Origin: Ditylenchus dipsaci | Lineage: Eukaryota; Nematoda; Chromadorea; Rhabditida; Anguinidae | Assembly (NCBI GenBank): GCA_004194705.1 | Contig: SADC01000125.1 | Coordinates: 62,001 to 126,000, forward strand | Direction of reading: 5' to 3' | DNA: 64,000 nucleotides | Part shown: piece after piece, positions 23,301-34,200 of the stretch | How positions within the stretch are numbered: the stretch's first letter is position 1 | Layout of the letters: every line of letters starts with the position of its first letter | The notes under the pieces: model-generated | What the model was told of the DNA's origin: nothing | Seen by the model: only the letters and a program-made list of their open reading frames with translations | The model's database searches: none | Program-made: the position numbers and the translations under genes

Positions 23301-26300
23301 AAATTGGACCCTAGTATACAATACCCCCAACCCAAATTTATCCTTATAAACCAAGGCTCAGAAATCAAAATTTTCAAATAAAGAACATTTCAGTAAAATA
23401 AAGGACAGTTGGTCAAAAGTGCCATTTTATCCAGTGCTTATTGATTTTTGAGCAACAAAATAAAGATTTTGACCTAAAGTCTCAAAAATTCTAAAGATTT
23501 CGGATCTCAAATAAAGGACAAATCTTTAAATAAAGGACGTTTCCGAGCCCTGTTATAAACCCATGAGAAAGAGTACCCAAATACATGTCCCAAACCCAGG
23601 AAAAGTCGGGTAAAGTATTTATTAACCACAATTTGCACACTCTGGCCTACCCTGAGCCTAAGGGCTAAAAACGGTAGTTACAGCGATTTTGGGGAAGTCA
23701 AATTTAAGGGAGTGGCATTCTATACTAGCACCGAAAATTGTTTTTTAATATAAATTTTGCATTAATTCAGATAAAACAGAGTGCAGAGCTATACTTGCTT
23801 AACACAGACCTTCTGCTAGAAGAGCCATCCTTGAGCCTTCCATCATATGTAATTATTTACAAATTTTAGTTATTCTTTCTCCAGCTATCAAAAATTTCTT
23901 CTAGGTGCATTGTGTTGGAGGGATACATATTGATGAAGTCAAACCACTCTTTTATGTAACATCTTTTAAAATCTATTTTGTTAGAGCTTATTTGAAAATT
24001 TAGCCATGGAACAGTTCTATTGCAGAAGCCAAAGAAGGGCTCATAATAGTTTCTTTGGGAACTCAAGTTGATACTTCTAAAATGCCAGCTGTACTTGTGA
24101 AGACAATGTTAAATGTGTTCTCCAAGCTGAAAGACTACAGAATATTCTGGAGGATTGGAGGAAAGCTTGCCCTACCCGGAATAGACGACTTAGAAACAAT
24201 TCCCAGCCATATTAATATCACCACTTTTATTCCTCAAAATGAGCTACTAGGTTTGATACATATTTTCGAAATTATAGTTCAAGCAAATCCAACTGTTTTT
24301 ACAAATATAGCCAACCGAAGGACAAGATTATTTATAACTAACGGAGGTATGAACAGCGTTATGGAAGCGGTGGCTCATGGAGTTGCTATTTTAGGTGACT
24401 TTTTTAATCGGGGATATGATCAATTATAAGGCGAGTCGCAAAAAGTCTGCCTTTTTTAACAAAATTTCAATCATTGGCGGTACTTATTCGGTTTAGGGGC
24501 GCACCCTAAATTTCGTCAATTTTTTGTTGGAACTATCGTGCAAAAATATTTTATCGTAAATTATCGATTAAAAATTGACGTGCAAATCGTGCAAATTATC
24601 CTGCGAAAGTTGACAAACTTTAGGGTGCGCCTCTAAACCGAAAAATTACCCACCGAAATACTGATTTCCCCAGTAAATTACTGATTTCCACAGTAAATAC
24701 ATAAACAAGAGTATTTCTCGATGTTTTTGCAATCGTAAAATTTATTTTTTGATCAACATGCAGTTCTGAATTTCTAGTTTCAAATGAGCTATCAACTGGC
24801 TCAGTGTGTTCAGAAACAAATTGAGGAAAATTCGATTATATAAACATCGCGTTAGTTGATAGCTCATTAGAAACTAGAAACGCGGAGATACATGCTGATC
24901 CAAAATAATAAATTTTACGATTAAAAAAAGACCGAAAAATACTCTTGTTTAAGTATTTACTGGGGAAATCAGTAACTTACTGGGCGTAATCACTATTTTG
25001 GCCGTGATTTCAATTACAGTTGGGACCGGCCAAGTTACCAGCTTTGATACCTTTTTTACACCCATTTTTTAAGCTTTTGCTTTTTTCTGTTTTGACAGTC
25101 TGATCCGATTGTTGCAAGGATTCCAATTTCGCCGATCATTTTTTGTAAATCCAGAATTTTTTTCTCAAAAAGCAAAAACTTGATGAAAAAACAAGATTTT
25201 CGTTAGACCGAGTTTCGTTATTTCGAGTTTTTGCTTTCTTAGAGAAAAATATTTTGGATTTTCGAAAAACGACCGGCAAAAGCGGAATCCTTGCGATATT
25301 TTGAATAAGACTGTCAAAACAGAACTGGAAAAAGCTTTAAAAAATGAAGTTGAAAAAAGTGTCGGACCCAAGGAGGGAACGAACTTCCAACCTCAAAAAT
25401 TCGTTATATAGAGTTTGTTATAACTAGTTTTAACTGTATAGCATACCTGCACGCTGAGAAAAATCGGCGCCGGGCGCCGACCCAGGCGCCGGGTCTACTA
25501 AAAATCGGCGCCGGGCGCCGGCGTCGGCGCCGGCGCCGCAATCGATTCGGCGCCGGGCGTCGGCGCCGGCGCCGGCGCCGACGCCTAAAAGAGGAAATAC
25601 GGCGCCAGGCGCCGGCATCAAGCCATTTTTGTAAATAAAATAATAGAATGTAACAAAGACTAATCTAACATTTTATGTTTTTAAATAGAAATTTTTTGTA
25701 TTAGGAATAGCAACAATTATGAGTAATTAAAATTTATCATGTTGCGGTTATAAACAAGCATTGCTTTGATTTTTAAAACTACTGGGCCAGTGGAGCTTTT
25801 TCTGCCGGCTGTCAACATAGCTGTTATGCTGAACATACGCTCAGCAGCTGCAGTACTTGCGGGAATAGCTAATAAATCATTGGCTATTTTTGTCAAAGAT
25901 GGGTATGCCTACAATTTGTATATATAGACAGCTGAAAAGACAGCTGAAATCTTGACATTCAGGCGCCGGCGCCGGCGCCGCAGCTGATGTGGCGCCGGGC
26001 GCCGGCGCTGGCGCCGGCGCCGGCGCCCGAGTGTTAAGATATTTTAGCCGGCGCCGGCGCCCGTGCAGGTATGTGTATAGCCAATTCAAATAAGGTTCGA
26101 ACTTTTTTTGACTCACCTTGTATATTCTTAACTAAATTGTAGACTGTTTAGGAATTCTCTATACGGAGTAAATAGGGAGAATATTGAAAAGGTGGAGCGA
26201 AAAGGTCTAGGCTTAAAACTAGAAAAGACAGAAGTTACAGAACAAACTTTAATGGCCAAATTAAAAGAGTTGTTAAACAACCCTAAGTAAGCAAATTCAC

Positions 26301-26606
26301 TTAAATGCTAACAAATTTAGTCGAATGGATTACAGGTATGCAAGAACTGCCAAAGAAATGTCAAAGGAATTTAAGAGCAGGCCATCAACAGCTTTTCAAC
26401 GAGCTCTACATGCTATTGAGCATGTGGGGAGGCATCGCTCAGCCAAATTTTATAGTCCACAAAAGCCTGAATCCAACATTTGTTTGAGGTTTTTGTTGAA
26501 ACATGATTGGGACTTTCTACTTTTTGTACTAGTGATCTTTTTATTTGCAGTCTACCTTGCATTTACTTTTGTAAAAAACTTTTTTTCGTATTTTTGGGGC
26601 TTGTGA
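20382..26606 (+). CDS. UDP-glucuronosyltransferase (UGT), eleven exons
   Basis: Transfers sugar from UDP-sugars to lipophilic aglycones; an ER membrane enzyme of detoxification. Exons: 20382-20583, 20627-20681, 20725-20839, 21368-21458, 21502-21812, 23771-23848, 23905-23955, 24004-24250, 24311-24394, 26152-26286 and 26336-26606. The N-terminus is a signal peptide. Family landmarks are IVSLGTQV, the sugar-donor signature region FITNGGMNSVMEA, then a YGVNREN stretch. The C-terminus has one hydrophobic anchor, DFLLFVLVIFLFAVYLAF. In the signature the usual HGG is NGG. Exon 10 starts one base out of phase with exon 9; one missing base near 26158 would give a 547-codon frame. Introns 5 and 9 carry hAT elements. 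It is either a recent pseudogene or a good gene with an assembly indel. Confidence 0.87.
22212..22320 (+). repeat. Pogo-like MITE fragment
   Basis: TACAGTCAAACCTCTCTATA starts the family terminus. Three copies of GGTGCCGTTAT follow at about 20-bp spacing. The right end is not clear. Confidence 0.5.
22775..22999. mobile_element. Nested hAT MITE with CTCGAGCA arms
   Basis: The ends TAGGGTTGTAAACATGCTCG and CACAACCCTA are inverted. The arms contain CTCGAGCAGATTGGT and its complement. The flanking 8-mers GAAATAAC and GCAACAAC agree at six of eight positions, as expected of an older insertion. It lies inside the 22044-23278 element. Confidence 0.65.
24640..24985. repeat. Long inverted repeat in UGT intron 9
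   Basis: The arms (about 24655-24810 and 24840-24980) pair through AAACAAGAGTATTTCTCG, ATCGTAAAATTTATT and TGAGCTATCAACT. No coding content. Confidence 0.6.
25100..25440. repeat. Pogo-like MITE, degenerate
   Basis: Contains the family's internal block AAAAAGTGTCGGACCCAAGG followed by GGGAACGAACTTCC. It ends in a variant of TTATAACTAGTTTTAACTGTA. The left end is less clear. It abuts the hAT element that follows. Confidence 0.5.
25442..26072 (-). mobile_element. Deleted hAT element with GGCGCC arrays and transposase remnant
   Basis: The ends CATACCTGCACG and CGTGCAGGTAT are inverted, and the flanks CTGTATAG and GTGTATAG agree at seven of eight bases. Both subterminal regions (25466-25615 and 25962-26062) are dense GGCGCC/GCCGGC arrays in otherwise AT-rich DNA. 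On the minus strand at about 25735-25905 an open stretch reads YPSLTKIANDLLAIPAS, then AAAERMFS, then AGRKSS. This is the C-terminal dimerisation region of hAT transposases. The rest of the transposase is missing. The element lies in UGT intron 9. Confidence 0.8.
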
Positions 26607-26716
26607 TTTATTGCTATCAAAAGGCTTTTGTGTTTAGATGTAAAAATAAAATGGAATAAATAATTATTTTATTAAATTTCCTTGTTTTACAATTCTCTTT
26701 TTAAACACTCTGTACA

Positions 26717-26925
26717 CAGGGTGTCCAATAAGAACTAACTAAGTCCAATGAAGAATATTTTTGGAGAATTTTGTCAAGGGCTTCTGCAAAGTGGTGAAAT
26801 TCCGAAAATTAGACAAATATAATATTTCGATCGAACAATTTGTGAACGAAAAATTCAAACTTCTAACAAAAAAGCGGATATGTGGGAATTTAAAAACTGG
26901 CGCATCTTTTATATTGGACACCCTG
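26717..26925. repeat. MITE-like inverted repeat CAGGGTGTCCAAT
   Basis: CAGGGTGTCCAATAAG at the left and ATATTGGACACCCTG at the right face each other. The open frames on both strands inside are mirror images and not genes. The rest of 26607-27099 holds a likely UGT polyadenylation signal near 26646 and nothing else that I can name. Confidence 0.6.
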
Positions 26926-27099
26926 CATACAACAGGCAAATTTGTTTTCTGTCGCCAAAAAAAATTCTTGGTGAATTTGTAAATCAATAACTTAAAAAAT
27001 TTTAAGTGAGCTATTTGTTTGCAAAATTTCTTTTAGCTGTTTGCCTCTCATTGGAATCAGCAGAGGTTGCAGTTACAAGCCTAAATTTGTTACAAAAAT

Positions 27100-30000
27100 T
27101 TAAACCCTAATGAGACTCTCAAAGACAGACCACCATATTCCGGCAGAAATAATGGAGGATGCAAAACTTGCAAAAACAGAAAGATAAAACAGACGCCAGG
27201 CTTTATCATCTACCACGAATATAGAGGTGATTATATTGTTGGCCAGAAGGCGGGCAAAGTTAGCTCCTTGACCAGTTGTGTACAGACCAATAAGTGAAAC
27301 AACTGCCTGAATGAGCATGTTAAATTATCGTGTTTCCTCTAAAAAATATACCATGCTCTTATACCTTCTCGACTTGGAGAGCCTATATTTAGCTACCGTA
27401 TATTCTCTAATAAACCCCCACTCTCTAATAATCACCCACCCTACGGACCTCATATCTCAGCCTAGAGCAAACATTTTATTTATCTGTTTTTTGCATTTTT
27501 TAACTAGCACGAGCTCTTCTGATTCCAATTTTCAGATTTTGGTTGAGTACCCAAAATCTCAAAATCGACCTCAAAATTTCCGATTTTTAGGGGTTGATAA
27601 AATAATCGCCCATGGGGACTAATAGAGAATAAACGGTATATGTTTTATTCAGCCTATACAGTCTACTCACGATAGAGTAGACAGTGTAGGTGCAAAAAGT
27701 TCGTTCCCGCCTGTGGTCCGACACTTTTTTACCTCTATTTTTGAAAACTTTTATGGAATCTGATTCGCCTAGTCTTATCAGAAACATCGCAATGATCCCG
27801 ATTCTGCTAATCGGTTTTGTAAATGGCAATAGTTTTGCCGAAGAGACTCGCGCCTTTCGATATAGTGTAGCCATTTTTTAAAATAAGGCTACGCTATATC
27901 GAGAGACGCGGGTCTCTTTGGCAAAACTATTGCCATTTTCAAAAACAGTCGGCAGAATCGGAATCATTGCGATGTTTCTGATTAGACTAGCCGAAGACGA
28001 CCGGCAGAAGGCTTTCAGAAATTGAGATAAAAAGTGTCAGACCCTAGGCGGGAACGAACTTTTGGCACCTACACTATATTGAGAGTAGACTGTGTATATG
28101 CGTTGACGTACTTATTGTCCCATTTGTCTCAAATCTCATTTTTCATAAAACCTCATAAAAGCACCCAAATATTAGTCGCAGTACACACATATATTGCATT
28201 TTCTTAACTCTCACGAGCGACTCCGCTTTTTATATTTCATGAAGGATTGGAAAATGAGCCAGCGGTGATTTTTTAGAAAAAATATTGTATAGGTTTTTGA
28301 AAATCGCTTACTCGACAAGCGCCAACACTAGATGCTGTTGTGAGAACAGTCTCAAAAGTTGAGCCGAGCATATATGTAGACACTACAAGAGTCGACATCA
28401 AAGTCTCCAACAGAAAAATCTGGAAATACTGAAAATTTCATTGTTATTGAAAAAAGAAACCACACTTGAAATCTGTTGGAAAACGCAGCATCACCACCAG
28501 CAAAACTACTGAAATAATCTTGCTTTTCGATGCGTGAGAACTGGTGTTGTAGTCCCACATCTATATTTCTTTTCAAAATACCCAAGGCAATGAAGCTGTC
28601 AACAAAGACGGTGGACGGAAGCACAGATCTGGACAGCAAAGATCCAAAGAATGCACCGAAGAATTGAACGAAAATCTTAAATGAAAAGAATGCGGATTCT
28701 CCGTGTGTGAAATAAATAAACCATGCAAAAGCCAATTAGAAGGCGCATGTTAAAGGTGAGCAAAGTGGCAAATGTTATGGCTGAAATATTTTTTGCACGC
28801 AAAAATGTTACTCAAAACAACCTGGATTGAAATGACCTCCATTTATACCACCAAATATACAGATTAGTACGAAGTTGAGCCCTTGAATTAATAACAAAAT
28901 AGTTCGAAAAATAAATTTCAACACAGTCAACTCTCGTTAAACGGCACCCACTGAAGTTCGTTCCCGCCTAAGGTCCGACACTTTTTTACCTCAATTTTTG
29001 AAGCTTTTTGCCAGTTGTCTTCGGCCAGTCTAGTCCGAAATATCGTTAGGATTCTGATTTTCTGCTTGTTGTACAAAATTTCACCAGTTTCGCCGTTTTT
29101 AAAGGGCCATGGTTTTTGCGCGCAGCGGCACACGCAAAATTTGAATTGGCGGGACACTTCTCTTTCGTCTATCAGTGTACTCTTTCGGGTCATTCGAAAC
29201 GACTCGAAAGAGAAGAGAAGTGTCCCCGCCAATTCAAATTTTGCGTATGTCGCTGCGCGCAAAAACCATGTTCCTTTAAAAAGTGGTACCCTTTTTTAAA
29301 ACCCGCGGTTTATCGAGTACCCGCGGGTCTCTACAGCGAAACTAATAAAATTTCGAAAAATGTATTCTTACGATATTTCGGACTAGACTGGACGAAGACA
29401 ACTGGCAAAAAAGCTTCGAAAATTGAGGTAAAAAAGTGTCGGATCCTAGGCGAGAACAAACTTGAGGGGGTGCCAGTTTAACGAGAGTTGACTGTAAACA
29501 AATAATTACCGCCATCCAACAAAGCTATAGAAAGTTTTGAGGCAGAGTCGGCAACGCCAAATATTCCTAACAAATTGGCTGAAATGAGAGATTTTTAGCA
29601 ACATTTTTGCCAAAACTGGCAAGCACTTATAGAGGGTTAGTCAACAAAAATACAGACGCTTTATGAAAATATTTAGTTCAAATTCTTTACCTGAAATTTG
29701 TGGCCGTATTTAATTTTTGCTGTTTTTAGTGAAAAGTGATCATCTTTCTATTTAAACCATTTGTGTTTTTATTGACAAGCTCCCAGCTAGCTTAATTACT
29801 GTCATCGATTTTCTTGGGCAAATCGATGGGGCAATGAGTTTCGAAAATGTCCATGGCTTCATAACCTACCTTGTATACAACCCAGGGATGATAATGAGAA
29901 ATATTGAAAAAAGAACATTTGGTTAACAAAGGACATTATTACCATTTTTACGTGAAAATGTGATTTTATCCGATTGCCATTTATTTATACAAAATCATTT

Positions 30001-30360
30001 TTTTAATTCTTTTAAAAAGAACGACTAGCATCCCTCATATAGGCTCTATATTTGACCTTTGATGACATTACCCACTCTTTGTTACAGGCATTAGACCCTT
30101 AACTAGGAATGCAATACCATCTATTGCCCCTGCTTTATTAATTACAATTGAAAATAATAAATTTCATTAAAAAACGGGTTCTTGACCCTTTGGACTTGTA
30201 TATATTTATCAAAAAAAGAAGGCTTACAAAAAAGAGTATAAGTGAGACTAGCAATAAATTCAGATATCAAAGGCGAATAGTAGAGATGCCAAGGATCTGC
30301 TGCTGCTGCTGTACTCCCACCAATTGCTGGCAAAACTGTTGAAGGACCAATGTTAGTCAT
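27100..30360 (-). CDS. Aquaporin, seven exons, complete
   Basis: Membrane channel for water or small solutes. Exons in order: 30228-30360, 29510-29578, 28822-28881, 28722-28780, 28466-28675, 28312-28419 and 27100-27306. The sum is exactly 282 codons with every junction GT-AG and in phase. The first half has GGINGGHFNPA, where the NPA Ala is completed across an intron. The second half has the counterpart TGQGANFARLL, so the second NPA is NFA. Six hydrophobic segments can be placed. NPA variants like this occur in the unorthodox (aquaporin-11/12-like) branch, but classification needs a tree. The N-terminus MTNIGPSTV is hydrophilic and there is no signal peptide. Intron 2 contains a pogo-like MITE and intron 6 contains two MITEs. 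Confidence 0.9.
27394..27640. mobile_element. TACCGTAT-family MITE in aquaporin intron 6
   Basis: The left end TACCGTATATTCTCTAATAA and the right end TAATAGAGAATAAACGGTA are inverted. The CACCC / GGGG inner motifs are like the copies at 10199, 38318 and 61968. Confidence 0.75.
27656..28098. mobile_element. Pogo/Tigger-like MITE in aquaporin intron 6
   Basis: TACAGTCTACTCACGATAGA at the left pairs with a right end TGAGAGTAGACTGTGTA. The internal arms carry GTTCGTTCCCGCC, GTCCGACACTTTTTTACCTC and their complements. It is nearly a full palindrome. Confidence 0.8.
28923..29496. mobile_element. Pogo/Tigger-like MITE with nested palindrome, in aquaporin intron 2
   Basis: CAGTCAACTCTCGTTAAACG and its complement CGAGAGTTGACTG form the ends. 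Inside, about 29118-29275, is a second palindrome with GCGCGCAGCGGC arms and AATTTGAATTGGCGGGACAC. A close copy of that inner palindrome lies at 63468-63640. The insertion sits next to the acceptor of exon 3. Confidence 0.75.
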
Positions 30361-31217
30361 TCTCTGTCTTTATAAGACTAACTTGCAGCCATCAGGTTAG
30401 ATCACCAATTGGTCTAGTAATTTGACCAGCCTAGATGACCATTTAGGAGAAACATGCGATTTTCTCATGTTTAAGCAAGCATAAATTTATAATATTTCTA
30501 AATTCTGAACGTTTCCATAGCAACATTGAATGTAAAAATATTTTTTTTTATTATGGCAATTGATAAAGCAATCACAAAAGTATAGCAGCCGGTAAATTTA
30601 TTCTTGACTTCTTGTCTTGAAATATATTAAAAAGCGCTTTCCTTCTTTCTTGAACACGGCACAAATAGTCTATTGGTCGAACTAGAAATATTTTAAGTTT
30701 TAGCAAAGTTTTCGTATCAGGAATTTTAGTTTTTCTCAATACTTTGACCTCATTGATTTTTTGGTTAAGGCACGTTCACAATAGCGCTCAGACCCGCTCC
30801 TACACTTTTTATGTGAACACTGAAGGGCAGGAGTAAGATGCGGCAAATCACATTGCGACAAATCAAATTGCGGCAAAATCAGATTGCCGCAAATCAGATT
30901 GCGACAATTCAAATTGCGGCAAAATGAAATTCACACTGAAATCCCACACCCGCACCCACACTCGTCACTTTTGACTAGTTCGAAATTTATTTTCAACACA
31001 AGTGTGGGAGTGGGTCTGGGTGCGCGATTTTTCGATTATGTGAGCGCACCTTTAGCAATAAACTGTTTTCGTGAAATTTAGACTCCTACTAAAGGAGTGG
31101 TAATATTACTTAATATTACAAACCCCAACTTTTTGTTTTCAAAATTCTACAATAAAAAAAATAAAAAATTTGAGACTCACAAATTGAGACAACTTTTCTA
31201 CTGTTATTGCATTATTA
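30361..31217. other. Spacer between aquaporin and CYP-A, with short tandem repeat
   Basis: The aquaporin promoter should lie near 30361-30700. At about 30838-30925 a unit of about 17 bp, AAATCAGATTGCGGCA and variants, occurs five or six times. An inverted pair with GCGCACC/GGGTCTGGGTGCGC flavour spans about 30775-31055. No gene seen. Confidence 0.5.
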
Positions 31218-31218
31218 T

Positions 31219-34200
31219 TTATCATACCAACCGGTCATTCCATTAATTTTTCTGTGCTAGGTGGCTTCATCGGATCTACGGGCGTAATCTAAAAAAAATG
31301 TTTAATATTTTTTTTAAACTAAATGTTGCCTCAAAGTGATTGAATAAATTAGCAGCAAATAAAAAGAGTTCCATCCTAGCCAGTGACTCGCCCAAACACT
31401 GTCTTTTTCCTATTGAAAAAGGAATTAGTTCTTCACACTTCTTTAATTGGCCTTGACTGTCCAAAAACCGTTCTGGAATTAATTCTTGGGCATTTGGAAA
31501 CAGCTAAAACTCTTAAAAATTTGAATAAACAAAAAAGAAACAAAAACCTGTTCATCATACAAAACACAACATATTTGCGGCACAATAAGAGTGCCTTTCG
31601 CAATTTGATGTCCACAAATAACAACATCTCTGGTAGTCCTGTGGGGCAAGTTTTCTGGAAATAAATTGCACAATCGCTGGCATTCCTAAAAAAATGGAAA
31701 TTTAAAAAATAAAAGTTGTCAGAAAATTACACTCACATTAATGACAGCATTGGTATAGGGCAGACTGGACTTGTTGCCTGGCTGAAGATTCTGTATTTTT
31801 TAGAAGTAATTTTGGATTGGTGGGGCTGGTCTCCAGTTTCTATAGTCAAATCAGAGCTAAACCTACCAGATTTTCGTCTCACCAACATCACCTATGGTAA
31901 ACAAGTAGAGGCAAGCAATAAGTTCGTTCAAGTATTTCAAGCTCCGAAAATCTCTTTTTCAGTCATACACAGCTGGCATTTGGCACCGCTTGTCGGTCTC
32001 TATTTTCTTTGACCGTCTGTTTGGATTCTACATCTTGCAAATGTACCTTCCCACCTATATATCAGTGTAATTTTTTATGAAAATAACAAATCTTCAAATT
32101 TTTTTGTCTTTCACCACTCTAGTAACAAATTTACTGATAACTGAAAAATATTTCAAACTTTTTTTTTAATTTAAAAAGCAAAATTTTTATTCCAGATTCA
32201 TATCATGGTCAGATTAAATTTTTGAGAAAGATGACATTTTTAAGTAATTTTGGCTTAGGATAGCTTTTTGGATGGATTATAGACCTATCTAATAGACTTA
32301 TGTTACTCAATTTGTTGATCAACTCAGTGCCAATAGAGGGATGAATAAGCTTGTTTGTCCGCTTTTTACATTCTTTTGTGGGGAGGCTTGTGATTGCTGC
32401 TGCTCAGACTGTTGTGCTGCTGCTGTTGTGGCTTCTCTTCCTTTCATTATTTAAAGTTGGCCAGCCGGTTATACACACCCAATCTGCTTTATAGCCAATC
32501 GTTTGCTCGGCACCCAGTTTATCAGATTCATCTTCATCTCCTATATAGTATTAGAGCTGTTTTGTCTGTCTGTGGAAAATTGATGTTTTTGTTCTTTTGG
32601 AGTGTTTTGGAAAAATGAAAACTGGAACCCGGGGATATGGGGACTTGTTATGGCGACTTTTTATGGAAGTGGTCATTCAGAAAGAATTTAAAATCGGCGC
32701 CTTATTTTAAATTCAAATGTTTTTTGTAGTTGTATCGAGAGGAAAGCTGCAATATATTTTTTTGACGCTGTTTCTTAGTTATTTTGTTTGACTTTTTAGT
32801 AGGTTTTTTTTGTTTTTAATGTGAAAATGTTGATTATATTGATTAGCACGGTCTGAAGAGTGTGTAGGGTACCAGGACAGTGACCAAGTGGGCCAGGAGA
32901 GTAAGTAACTGGAGAGGTGGGGTTACCTTCAGAGTGAGTGGGTAGTGTTGCAGAAAGTTTGACATTAGTAAAGGTATCTTTGTGGCGGTGGTTTCGCATG
33001 TTCCATATATGATATTTTCGAAATTTTAAAAATATTTGTGGCTTAGGTAGATAGATTTGATTAATATCGACTTGATTTGATGCCTAGTATTTATCCACCA
33101 TTGAATTTGGACGAACCATTTGACAACCTATCGTCGAAAATGCAGTATTCGATGAAACAGGCTGAAGTTAAGAAAAGGTATTTTAAGGTCTACCGGACGA
33201 AGTCAAATTTTTCAAAATTTTTCGCACGACAAAGACAAAATTATTTGATGAGTAAAATATCGGTCTACGCTGACAATGTTGCGCAACAAAATTTAAAAAA
33301 AAATTGTTATTGTCGTGCGACAAAATTTTAAAAGATTTGACGTCGTGTGGGCTGTTTGATCGTATCTGGGCTATTTGAACCTGGGCTATTTGATCGTTTG
33401 ATTTAAGTGCAATGGGCACATTTGCTGAACAATATGGTGACAATTGAAGCGTTGGTATTTCCCCATTCCTAAAATTGCCGTGCTAATTATTTCCATCCAG
33501 TCCTTGGTCTATATTCTGCAGAAATTCGGACCAATTTCAATTTCTGACTTTTTATATGAAAGTATGCCAATCCGTGGTGGTAAGGAACGCAATTATTGGA
33601 TATATTTGTCATTTTCATTCTACCATAACACCTTTTCCCATTTGCTTTTGAACATCAATCTTCTATTATTGCTGGCTAAGCCTTTGGAATGCATGGAAAT
33701 TGGCCATCCGAGAGTTCGCCTGGTCATAATTTTTTTGACTGGAGGGATTATTTCAGGACTAATAACTGTGGTCTGTCAGCCAAAATTCATTGGTTGTATC
33801 TATGGCGGTTCCTCCTTTGTTTATATTTTGGTTGGATCTCATTTGGCGCATGCAGTCTTGCAGCCATGGGCATTCAAGGTAAGTACCATTATAGCTCTTT
33901 ATGCTCTAAAAACTGTATAACCACCCTCCTCCCCCCCACCCCTAAACGTCAAATTTGCAAAATGGCCGGAAATCACCCCCGAACTCATTTGTTCTGCTAG
34001 ACATTTTGACATAGTTTTTTACCTTCATGGGTCACGGGGCAAGTACCACTCACAGCAAATATTTTAGATTCTAAGTTTCAGATAGACTTCAAAATTTATT
34101 TTGTTATCAGCTTCTTATTCTTGGGCGATGTCGCTGTTACTTTAGTGACGCAGTCCGCCGTCGTCTTACTCGTTCATTGGGGAAGTGCCTTTTCCGGTGC

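Noticed and set aside
28927..29481. Open frames on both strands with RQFKFCVCRCAQKP-like words
   Set aside because: Products of the nested palindrome inside a pogo-like MITE; the same words appear from both strands.
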